From assembly GCA_002914805.1 (NCBI GenBank), contig JXTB01000001.1, positions 2,265,882-2,329,881 on the forward strand: a DNA stretch of 64,000 bases, read 5' to 3'. Source of the DNA: Parasponia andersonii (lineage: Eukaryota; Streptophyta; Magnoliopsida; Rosales; Cannabaceae). Position 1 is the stretch's first letter, and each line of letters starts with the position of its first letter. The position numbers and the translations under genes are program-made. This document shows, piece after piece, positions 53,756 through 64,000 of this stretch. Under the pieces are notes generated by a model. That model was not told where the DNA came from and searched no databases. It worked only from the letters and a program-made list of their open reading frames with translations.

Positions 53756-56700
53756 ATTAGGGGTATTAGAGCAGTAGGTTCGTTTTAGGCTTTATTTGGT
53801 AGCTATTCAAAATATTAGCAGAAATGTCAGAATCTTCGTCAACACCGGCAAAGATCGATGTGGAGAAATTTGATGGCCGAAATAACTTCGGCTTATGGTA
53901 GTACGAGCTATTAGATGGTTTATGTCAACAAGATCAGGATATTGCACTAAAGGAAACGAAACCGGAAAAAAAAAATAGATGATAAAGAATGGGAAATGAT
54001 TAATCGTCAAGCTTGTGGTACAATTCGCTCATATCTTTATAGAGAACAGAAGTATCTATTCATGAAGAAGACTTCTGCAAGTAAGTTGTGGAAGGCGCTC
54101 AAGAACAAATACATGAAGAAGAGTAATGAAAACCAGCTATACTTGAAGAAAAGGCTTTTCCGCCTCCAGTTGAAGTCTGGTACGACTATTGGTGACCATA
54201 TTGATACTTTCAACCAATTAATAGCAGATTTGTTGAATTTGGATGAAACCTTCAAAGACGAAGATAAAGCAATGTTGTTGATTGGGTCTCTTTTTGATAA
54301 GTGAGATCATCTCTGTATACGATGCTTCATGGGAAGGAAAAATTGTCCTTTGATGAAGTGAGTACTGTATTGTACAATCATGAGATTCAAAAGAAAGATC
54401 AGAAGGAGAATAGGGACATTCCAACAAAAGCACTTACAACCAAGGGAACGGAAGTATCTATTCATGAAGAAGACTTCTGCAAGTAAGTTGTGGAAGGCAC
54501 TCAAGAACAAATACATGAAGAAGAGTAATGAGAACCAGCTATACTTGAAGAAAAGGCTTTTCCGCCTCCAGTTGAAGTCTGGTATGATTATTGGTGACCA
54601 TATTGATACTTTCAACCAATTGATAGCAGATTTGTTGAATTTGGATGAAACCTTTAAAGATGAAGATAAAGCAATATTGTTGATTGGGTCTCGTTTTGAT
54701 AAGTGAGATCATCTCTGTATTACGTTGCTTTATGGGAAGAAAAAATTGTCCTTTGATGAAGTGAGTGCTGCATTATACAATCATGAGATTCAAAAGAAAG
54801 ATCAGAAGGAGAATAGGAACATTCCAACAAAAGCACTTATAGCCAAGGGAACGTAATCAAAGCCATAAACAGGAGAAATGGAGTAGATCTCGTTCGAAGG
54901 GAAGACCTGGTAAGGATGAATATACCTTTTGTCATGAAAAAAGACATTGAAAGAAAGAATGTCTGAAGTTACAGAATAAAGACAAGGGCAAGGCTACTTC
55001 TGATACACATGTAGTTGAAGTCAAAGATGATGAGTTAGATTTTACTCTAGTTAGTTAATATTTGACATCACAACATGATGAATAGATTTTAGATTCAGAT
55101 TGCACTTATCATGTGTATCCTCATAAGGAGTAGTTCTTCAACTTTGAAGAGATAAATGGTGGATTTATTTACATGGGTAATGATAAATCGTGTAAAACAC
55201 CTAGGGTAGGTTCAATTCAATTGAAGAATTATGATGGATCGACTAGAGTTCTGATAGAAATTAGGTATGTACTGAAATTAAAGAGGAATCTCATCTCTTT
55301 AGGAGCTTTAGAATCTAAAGACTTTGCTATGTCTATACGAGATGGAATTTTGAAAGTCACTTCAGGCTCTTTAGTAATAATGAAAGGTACAAAAAGAAAT
55401 GACTTATATTACTACAATAGTAGTACAGTTATTGGATTAGTTATTGCGGTTTCTAAAGATGATAAAGCTTTAGAAATTACTAGGTTATAGCATATGCGTT
55501 TGGGACATACAGGAAAAAAAGCTTTTTTTAGTTTAATGAAGCAAGACTTATTGAAAGGAGCGAAGACCTATAAGTTAGACTTTGGTAAATACTATGTTTT
55601 GGAAAAATAGATAAGAGTGAAGTTCAGTACAATAATTCACGATACTGAGGGTATTCTGAATTATATTCATTTAGATATGTGAAGACCTACCAAGGTAGTT
55701 TCTTTGGGAGGTATGCACTATTTTGTTACTTTTATTGACGACTTTTCTAGAAAAGTTTAGTTGTATATAATAAAGTCTAAGGATGACGTACTTGAAGTTT
55801 TCCTTAAATGAAAAAAAAGTGATTGAGAATTAGATAGGCAGAAAGATCAAAAGGCTTTGATCAGACAACAGTGGAGAATATAGGAGTGATTTATTTTTGG
55901 GAGTTTGCTAGTCTTAAGGTATTATGCGTCACTTTACAGTCGAAAAATGCCATAGCAAAATTGGGTGGCAGATTGCATGAATCAGACTTTGCTGGAGAAG
56001 GTTCGGTGTATATTGTCCAATGTTGGATTAGGCAAAGCTTTTAGGGCTGAGACAATTATGTATGCATGTCATCTCGTTAATCGTTTACTATCAATTGCAA
56101 TTGGAGGCAAAACCCCTCTTGAGATATGGTCTGGAAAACCTGTAGTGATTATAATTCTTTACATGTCTTTAGTTCCACTGCCTATTATCATGTGAAAGAA
56201 TCCAAGTTGGATTCAAAAGCCAAAAAAGCATTATTTATGGACATCAGCTCAGGTATAAAGGGATACCGACTTTGGTGTCTAAGTTCGAAGAAGATTTTAT
56301 TTAGTAGGAATGTTACTTTTGATGAGTCTACCATGTTGAAGAAGGTAACAGAAAAATAAAAGAAGACCATTAGTATTCCGCAGCAAGTAGAACCTAGTCG
56401 GCGCAGGTGGAGTTTAAGAAAACAATAACAATAGTCCTAGCGAATATTGTTGAAAATAGTGGTGACACTCTATTGGCAGAGGAGGACACTTAGAATGATG
56501 AAGAAGTTCCAATCCAAGAGCCTTAGCAGTAACAAGAATCAATTGCACATAATAAGCCAAGATGTGAAATTCTTAAACCTGCTCAATTTGTTAATATGGT
56601 GGCCTATGCACTTCCCATTGTTGATGATGATGTTTCTTTCACGTGCAAAGATGTAGTCAAAAGTTTGGAAATAAATAGTGGGTGAAAGCAATGGAGGAAG

Positions 56701-58308
56701 AAATATAGACTCTTCGGAAGAAAGAAACTTGGGAGCTAGCTCAACTACCGAAGAACAAGTAGGCAATTAGATGCAAATGGGTATATACAAAGAAATAAGG
56801 ATTTCTAAATAAGAATGATGTTCATTTCAAGGTAAGATTGGTAGCGAAAGGCTATGCTTAGTTGGTGGGAATTGATTATAATGAAGTATTTTTTCTGGCT
56901 GTTAAACATTCCTCTATTAGAATTTTGTTAGCCTTAGTAGCACAGTTGGATCTTGAACTAGTTCAGTTAGATGTAAAAACCATGGTTCTACATGGTGATT
57001 TAGAAGAGGAAATTTATATGTCTCAGCCAGAAGGATTCAAGGTTACTGAAAAAGAAAATTAGGTTTGTAAACTGAAAAGATTGCTTTATGGGCAAAAACA
57101 ATCATTAAGGCAATGGTACAAGCAATTTGATCGGTTTATGATGGATCAGAAGTACACAAAAAGTAAGTTTGATAGTTACATATATTTTCATAGGCTCTAA
57201 AGTGGGTCATTCATTTATCTACTCTTGTATGTTAATGATATATTGATAGCTTCAAAAAATCAAGAAGAAATTGAGAACTAGAAGGCTCAATTGAATTAAG
57301 AGTTTGAGATAAATGATCTTGGTGAAGCGAAGAAGATTCTCGGCATGGAGATTAGCAAAGATAGAGGGAGAGGCAAGGTTAGTTTGACTCAGAAGCAATA
57401 TCTGAGGAAAGTATTACAGCATTTTAGTATGACTGAACAATTAAAACCTGTTAGTACGCCACTTGCTCCTCATTTCAAGCTTAGTGTATCTTTGCCTCCT
57501 AGTATAGATATAGAGCGAGAGTACATGTCATAAGTTCCATATTCAAATGCGGTTGATAACTTGATGTATGCAATGGTGTGTACAAGTCCTGATATTTCAC
57601 ATGCAGTTAAAGTTGTGATCAAGTATATGCAAGATCCAGGTAAAGATCCAGGTAAAGATCATTAAAAAGCAGTGAAATGGATTATACGTTACTTATTGAA
57701 GACGATAAATATTGGTTTAGTTTTTAAGCGAGATGATAGACTTGGTTAGTGTATGGTTAGTTATGTTGATTCCGATTACGCTAGTGATTTGGATAAATGT
57801 CGTTCAACTATTAGATATGTATTCACATTTTCAAGAGTACCAATTAGTTAGAAGTCTACTATACAATCTACAATTCTTATAGAGGCAGAGTACATGGCAA
57901 TTACAGAGGTTGCGAAGGAATCTATTTGGTTATAAGGATTACTAGAAGAGCTAGGAGTTGTTCAGAAGTATATCTGTAATTATTCTGATAGTTATAGTGT
58001 CATTCACTTAGTAAAGAATCTAGTATACCATATACGTACGAAGCATATTGACATCCGACATCACTTTTTGCTAGAGATTATTGATGAAGGAAAAATACTA
58101 CTTCAAAAGAATGGGACTATTGAGAATCCTGCAGTAGTAATGACCATGGTGGTGACATCAATCAAGTCCAATCATTGTTTGAACTTGATCAATATCCTAC
58201 TAATTTAATGGCACATTTTGGCGCATAAAGTGGTGTTGCTGTAATAGATAGAGGATACGGGAAATAGGGAAATTTGGGTGAGACTTGCTAACTCGCCAAG
58301 GTGGAGAT

Positions 58309-58706
58309 TGTTAAAATTTTGGCTTATTAGCTTTTATAATTGTTTTGGACTTTATCCCACATCACTTATGTATGAATATTTGGGGTCTACAGTTAGCTAT
58401 AAATAAAGACTACTGTAATTGGTTTTAATTATCCCAGAATTAGTTCCCTATTGATGAAGACCTTTATTCCTAAGGACCTCTATAGTTTTGTTTTTACTAC
58501 TTTTTCTCATTTGTTTCTTAGTTTTTGTATTATAGCTTAGATTTTATATTTCCTCTTATTTGAAGTAGTAAATAATATCCTAAAGACGAAGATAATTTGC
58601 CAAATCTTGCTAAATTTTGTGTTCTCTTTTATTTTGTATTTAGTATTTTCTGCTATTAAATATAAACATTTAGAGTCGTCGTGCTTCTACTGCATAATAT
58701 AATAAA
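58309..58706 (+). repeat. 3' LTR of the Copia element
   Basis: Starts TGTTAAAATTTTGGC immediately after the purine tract and ends near TGCATAATATAATAAA, where the interrupted gene copy resumes with TATTAAGAACAATC. Confidence 0.75.
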
Positions 58707-59354
58707 TATTAAGAACAATCATAACTCTCTTTTTTTCAACCATTAATCATATTACTCCTAACAATTGATGATGGAGATTCGACAATCAGTACCACTATGT
58801 GTAGTTAAAATACTTAGCAAGGACTACGTATCAGTAACTTTGTTATAAAAAAATAGTACCTTTATTCCTCATCTGCCTTTCTATCTACCATGCTTATACT
58901 TCATCATCAATTTCATCATCAGACTGCATTGGATCATAGTCATCCCTCTCTAGTCTATTGCCTTTTAGACGTTTGTTTCCTACTATGAAGTATATATATG
59001 AAGTTAACAACCGGAGTTTTTTCGCATTATATCTCATGGAAAGAGCAATGTTTGGTACTTAAAACTACCTAGTTATGAAAAGAAAAGGGGAAATATTACC
59101 AAACAAGGATGTCCTCGTCATATGAGTAGGGGTGGAAGCTTTAGATAATGAACGAAAACCGTGTGACACAGCTGGAAAATTTTAAGCAACAGGCCAAAGA
59201 AAACTGGATGTGGAGAATCACCCGGTCTCATTATTTGAGCTGAACATTGAACTGTTTGAAAGGGTGGGACCGAAAGATGAACCAGAGGAGGTACTAGAAC
59301 TCAGCTCGTTGGTTGGAATACCATGTTGGGTTGATGAACTAGAGCGAACAGATT
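58707..59354 (-). pseudogene. Decayed copy of the Ser/FG gene, upstream part
   Basis: Continues the gene copy interrupted at 53298. 58710-58800 corresponds to 43800-43890 of the parent, 58860-58990 to exon 4 (TTCCTCATCTG, ATCATCAGACTGC), 59030-59100 to intron 3, and 59100-59354 to exon 3 (AACAAGGATGTCC, GTTGATGAACTAGAG). Several indels and no open frame across it. Exons 1-2 are not present in this window because another Copia element begins at 59355. Confidence 0.7.
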
Positions 59355-62300
59355 GTAGGGCCTATTTCTATTATACTTGCCATGTGGACTGAGGGGAAAT
59401 AGAACAAGTGGCAAGAAAAGTGGACTCAATATAAATCCCTAAAAAGTCCAGACAAGCTAATCAATCAATCTAATATCAAGAATATCCTATACTCCCCCTA
59501 AAATTGGTGCGTATATATCCATTAAGCCCAGCTTGCAAGTTAATTCTTCAAAAAAAATCTTCTGTAGCCTTTTGTAAAGATATCAACTAGTTGTTCCTTT
59601 GACTGGACAAAAGAGATACAAATTTGTCCATTCTCTAATTTCTCCTTGATAAAGTATCGATCGATTTCAACATGTTTTATTCGATTATATTGCACCAGAT
59701 TATGAGCAATACTTATAGCTGACTTACTGTCACTGCATAGTTTCATAGGTACCTTGATACTTACTTTTAGTTCATCAACAATCTTTTTTAGCCACATTAT
59801 TATACACATATATTGAGCTCTTGCCTGAAACTCTGCCTCAGCACTGCTGCGAGCTACAACAGATTATTTCTTACTTCTCTAAGTGACAAGGTTTTCACCT
59901 ATAAATGTACAAAGAGCAGAAGTTGATCTTCTATCGGTTATTAAACTAGTCCAATATGCATAGGAAGAAGCTTCAATTATTAACCGTTGTCATTTCTTAA
60001 AGATAAGACCTCTTCCTAGAGTTCTCTTTAAATATCTTAAAATCTTATACACTGCTTCTATATGTTCTTCTTTAGGCGAATGCATGTGTTGACTTACCAC
60101 ACTAACTGAGAAGGCAATATCAAGTCGTGTATGAAACAGATATATTAATTTACTAACAAATTTTTGGTACCCTTCTTTATTCACACTTCTACTTTCATCA
60201 CACGCCCCAAGTCTATAGTTTGCACTAATGGGAACATCACCAGGTTTACAAGAGAGCATTCCAACTTCCTTTAGCAAGTCTAGTCTATATTTTCTTTGAA
60301 ATACTACAATTCCTTTACTGGATCGAGCAATTTCCATGCCTAGAAAATATCGTAATGGGCCAAGATCCTTAATTTCAAATTCTTGACGAAGGACCTCCTT
60401 TAACAAGAATATTTCTACTTCTTCATTCCCTATAAGAATAATATCGTCAACATAGACAATTAAGATGATAATCTTACATTTTTTTCCGTGTTTAAAGAAC
60501 ATTGTATGGTCAGCTTGACTTTGAGTATACCCAGCTTTCCTTATAAACTTTGAAAATTGGTCGAACTATGCTCTGGGTGATTATTTCAAGCCATATAGTG
60601 ATCTCCTTAATCTACATATCTTCTTCTCCTCATAAGATTCTTCAAAACCAAATGGTAATTGCATATACATGTCCTCTTCTAATTTCCTATTGAGAAACAT
60701 GTTCTTAACATCCATTTGATATAGTGACCATTCTAGATTAATAGAAAGTGATAATAAGACTCGTATAGTATTCATCTTAGCTATTGGGTTAGATATCTCC
60801 TGATAAACAATTCCATATGTTTGAGTATATCTTTTTGCTACTAGGCAGGCTTTGTATCTTTTAACTATTCTATCTTCTTTATATTTAACTGTAAACATCC
60901 ATCTACATCCCACTAGTATTTTCCCCCTTGGTAATTTGGTTAGTTCCCATGTCCCATTTTTTTCAAGAGCTTTCATTTCCTCCATTATTGCATTTCACTA
61001 TTCTAGAATTTTAAAAGCTTCATGCACAATTTTTAGAAGTTCTATATTGGATAGATTAGAGGTAAACACCTTATAGGATGGTGAGAGTCGATGATATGAC
61101 ACCAATTTAGAAATAGGATGCAAAGTACAAGAACAAATGCCTTTTCTAAGAGAAATAAGTTTATCTTGTTCATCAATAGTATTAAGATTACCTATAAATT
61201 CCATTTCTATAGCCTTGAGTTTAGGTTCAATGCTCTGCATCGGTAGTTGGTAGATGTCTATTACTTTTTTTTGTTTATGTGGTCTTCTAGAATAGACAGT
61301 AGCTCAGGGTTATGAACCTCTCCCTGTTTTTCCTTGCTTGGCGATGTTAATGGCCGATGGGTAGTTGGTTTTAAAGGAGACGATAAGTGTGATCCCCTGG
61401 AGCTTGACACATTTGGCACTTTTAGTTGAGACTTAGAGTTTGGCAGAGGTGTTGAGTTTGGCACAGTTATTGATATACTTAGAGAGGATAAAGGTGAACC
61501 AATGTTTGGCACATTTGGGGTTGGAAAAGACTCCCAGATATACTATTCTACTAAATTCTCCTCCTAAAAAGAAGTACAGGGATAAAAGGAACTATTTTCA
61601 TGAAATGTAACATCAAAAGAAACAAACATATTTCTAAACACGGGATCAAAACACTTATATCCCTTTTGAGTTGGAGAATATCCCATAAAAATGTATTTAG
61701 TGGCTTTTGGATCTAGTTTGCTATGGTGTTGGCTATATATATGGACAAATGCTACACACCCAAAGATTTTTAATGGTAATGATGTAAATAATTTTATATG
61801 TAGAAAAATTTTAGTCAAAGTATTTATAGGGGTTTTGAATTGTAAGACACGAGATAGCATTCTATTTATTAAATAAGAAGCTGTTAAGACTGCCTCACCC
61901 CAATATTGTTTAAGAACCTCATTTGTAATTAATGAACGAGCGGCTTCTAGAAGATGACGATTTTTTTTTTCTGTTAGACCATTTTACTGAGGAGAATCAA
62001 CACATAAAGAATGATGAATAATGCCCTTTTCATTGAGAAAATTTCCTAAGATTCCTGATGAATACTAGTTGCCATTGTATGTTCTTAGGATTCTAATAGG
62101 TTTGCCAAATTGAATTTGTATTATAGTATAGAAATTTTGAAAAACTTAAGCAACTTCATATTCTTCTTTTAGTACTAAACCCAATAAATACAAGTATGGT
62201 CATTAATAAATGTAATTAACTACTTTGTGCCAGAAAGACTAGTTATATGCGATGGACCTCAAGTATCACTATGCACAAGAACAAAGGAGCATATTTTTCA

Positions 62301-63295
62301 TAAATTTTAGAATGAAAATGGAACCTTGAGTGTTTGGCAAGCTCACAAATATCACAATGAAATAAAGGACTTTTATTCTTAAATAACATAGGAAATAAAT
62401 TTTGTATATATGGGAAACTAGGATGTCCTAGTCTAAAATGCCATAACATAATATCATTCTTTATAGCCAAAGAAGAGGCTTTATTAACTATTTGAACTTG
62501 TCTTTCTAGAAAATGTTGATCTTCGAAATAGTAGAGTCCATCCACAGCCCTAGCATTACCAATCCTCTTTCTCGAGACCAAGTCCTAAAATTCACAATGC
62601 ATTGAAGAAAATTTAGCCACACAATTATAATTTGTGGTAAATTTACTGATAGATAATAGATTGCATGTAAGGTTTGGAAGATGAAAGACAGAATTTAAGG
62701 TTAAATTTTTTGATATTGGAATTGAACCTTTCCCTGCAATGGAAGATAGCGATCCATCTATAATTTTGATTTTTGGTTTACTAGAATATGGATGATAAGA
62801 TGTAAAAAAATTAGAAATACTAGTCATATGATCAGAAGTTCTGGAAACAATAATCCACGGAACAGAGTTTTGAGTATTGACACTTAAGGCTAAAATTGTT
62901 TTACGTTGATAGGCTAAGGAGCAAGATGGAATGGAATTAGGAGTATTTTGTTGCTGTCCCATAAATTTGTGTAAAAGATCCTATTGTTCTCTAGTAAAAG
63001 GCCTAGAGGTATTACCACTCTAATTGGTGGATTGTTATCCATCTCCAGCAGCATGGAAAGCACGGTTATTAGTGCTCTTATTTAAATTTCTTGTGTTCTT
63101 GAGATAGGCAAGTTTGCCATGAATCTTCCAGCATGTCTCACGAGTGTGACGTGGCTTATTACAATAGTCACACTACACTCTAGTGTTGGATCGATCATCA
63201 GGCCTCTTGAAATTTTTTGTTATTGTAGAGAGGGTTTGATTATCAAGAATAGCAGCAACGGGAGTAGAAGATAGAGCAGAAGACTCTATAGTATG
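59355..63295 (-). mobile_element. Second Copia retrotransposon, minus strand, 5' part missing
   Basis: Reading right to left: CCHC zinc knuckle (about 63095-63190, CDYCNKPRHTRETCWKIHGK), protease region (about 62585-62960), pre-integrase (about 62250-62580, WHFRLGHPSFPY), integrase (about 61560-62240), a Ser/Pro-rich linker (61261-61512), RT (about 60000-60985, with QMDVKNMFLNRKLEED and the catalytic VYVDDIILIG), RNase H (about 59540-59950), purine tract AGGGGGAGT (about 59490-59500) and a short 3' LTR of about 140 bp ending at 59355. It is broken, with several interruptions, but less worn than the neighbouring Copia. Its 5' end lies beyond the LTR that starts at 63296. Confidence 0.85.
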
Positions 63296-64000
63296 TGTAA
63301 CACCCCCCGATCCCACACACATAAGGGTATTTATATAAATATTTAGTGAAATCGAGAGACGTTACTCGACTTAGAACTGATAAAATCGGGAAAAATTAAA
63401 ACTTTTTAGAAGGAAAAAGAAAATTTCCACTCATAATTATACATACTTTAATGTATACATATATACACCCTCAGTAAGTGGGCCTCTCATGAAAGTTATA
63501 TAATGTACACACACAAAATAGGTACAAAATCGTCTATCAAAAAACCACAGCGTTAAAATGCTCATATACACAAGCCGTGGTCAGAAAGTCAGCGCTCTTC
63601 CTCTAACTCACATATCATCCGTACCTTCTGCAATGTAAGAATATTAATGAGTATAAAACTCAGTAAGTAACGTATGCAGATGCGAAGTACATATAACATG
63701 AAACAAATGGTCATATGGTTGGGATCCCTGTGTATATTGTATTGCCTGAGAAGACCGTGAATTGCATACTGAGCCACTCAGAGGACGTATAATATATCAT
63801 GAGCTATATGGAGGTCTTGAGCCCCAGAAAATCCCCTCTGTGTACATCAGAGGTCCACCCTATACCACCGTCAAAGTGTTCTCGTAGGAACCATAATGTC
63901 CCCGAGAGGACCAAAGTGTTCCCGAAGGAACCATATCATATATTTGGGCGCTGGCCCACCACACCCTATTCATCAATACTTGTCAGACAATATAAATACA
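63296..64000 (-). mobile_element. Tekay-like Gypsy LTR nested in the Copia element
   Basis: On the minus strand this ends GGATCGGGGGGTGTTACA, the usual end of Tekay/Del LTRs. It also contains the internal signature TTACTTACTGAGTTTTATACTCAT...CATTGCAGAAGGTAC and three short repeats of type AAGTGTTCCCGAAGGAACCA (63875-63935). The abrupt end of Copia gag at this point shows that it inserted into that element. The other end is outside the window, so solo LTR and whole element cannot be told apart. Confidence 0.65.

Larger units (their letters stand above)
53299..58706 (+). mobile_element. Copia retrotransposon splitting the duplicated gene copy
   Basis: 5' LTR about 53299-53755 and 3' LTR 58309 to about 58706. 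The primer site resembles TGGTATCAGAG (GGTATTAGAGC near 53763), and a purine tract CCAAGGTGGAGAT lies directly before the 3' LTR. The bases TATTAAGA lie on both sides of the element, consistent with a target duplication of at least 5 bp. Order of parts is gag (about 53824-55030, including a 402-bp tandem duplication at 54045-54850), protease/pre-integrase (about 55070-55620), integrase (about 55650-56340), RT (about 56690-57400) and RNase H (about 57530-58120). It is broken, with well over ten interruptions. The LTRs differ by some 15-20% by eye, so it is an old insertion. Confidence 0.85.

Noticed and set aside
59210-59392. 60-codon acidic plus-strand ORF
   Set aside because: It is antisense to the decayed exon 3 copy and crosses into the Copia LTR.
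1-64000. CRISPR arrays, bacterial operons, rRNA genes, viral capsid genes
   Set aside because: None seen. Repeats here are plant transposons, microsatellites or minisatellites, and the genes have spliceosomal introns.

Overview
This is a eudicot-type plant nuclear window: AT-rich intergenic DNA, genes with many short GT/AG introns, dense LTR retrotransposons and MITEs, and a class II trehalose-phosphate synthase of angiosperm type. I cannot name the species. Four host genes can be built: (i) an intronless small secreted peptide precursor of IDA/PIP-like type (6392-6673, minus); (ii) a complete 11-exon PiT-family (SLC20/Pho-4-like) phosphate transporter-like gene (22073-34939, minus); (iii) a TPS7-like class II trehalose-6-phosphate synthase/phosphatase gene (CDS 37574-41217, plus) with a leader intron and a promoter rich in G-box/ABRE sites; (iv) an unrecognised 7-exon Ser-rich gene with FG dipeptides (43040-45680, minus).

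Layout. 1-10 kb: AT-rich DNA with a MITE family whose copies sit in (TA)n microsatellites, other foldback repeats, SINE-like pieces, a 238-bp tandem duplication and the peptide gene. 10-21.7 kb: repeat land, with an RNase H relic, a CACTA-type element and worn Copia and LTR remains, ending in a degenerate tRNA-Ile(AAU). 22-35 kb: the PiT gene, whose intron 3 holds an 8.6-kb Gypsy element (25615-34253, target duplication ACATG) and whose intron 5 holds a solo LTR (24064-24931, target duplication GTCTG). Despite this, all 11 exons join in phase to 603 codons. 35-41.8 kb: the promoter and the TPS gene, divergent from the PiT gene. 43-45.7 kb: the Ser/FG gene, tail to tail with TPS.

45.7-64 kb: a worn Copia piece, a minisatellite, a MULE-like element that may carry a captured gene fragment, and then a segmental duplication (from about 50889) of the TPS 3' UTR plus the Ser/FG gene. 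That second copy has decayed, has an internal exon-level duplication, and was split by one Copia element (53299-about 58706) and cut by another (59355-63295, minus). The second Copia was itself hit by a Tekay-like Gypsy LTR (63296 to the window end).

The genes do not form an operon-like system. TPS (trehalose-6-phosphate sugar signalling) and PiT (phosphate transport) are divergent neighbours about 2.1 kb apart. I found no wholly new system. The least explained items are the Ser/FG gene with its conserved C-terminal block, the PiT-like protein with altered signature motifs, and the microsatellite-targeting MITE family. All exon models were made by eye from splice signals, phase and family knowledge, with no transcript evidence.
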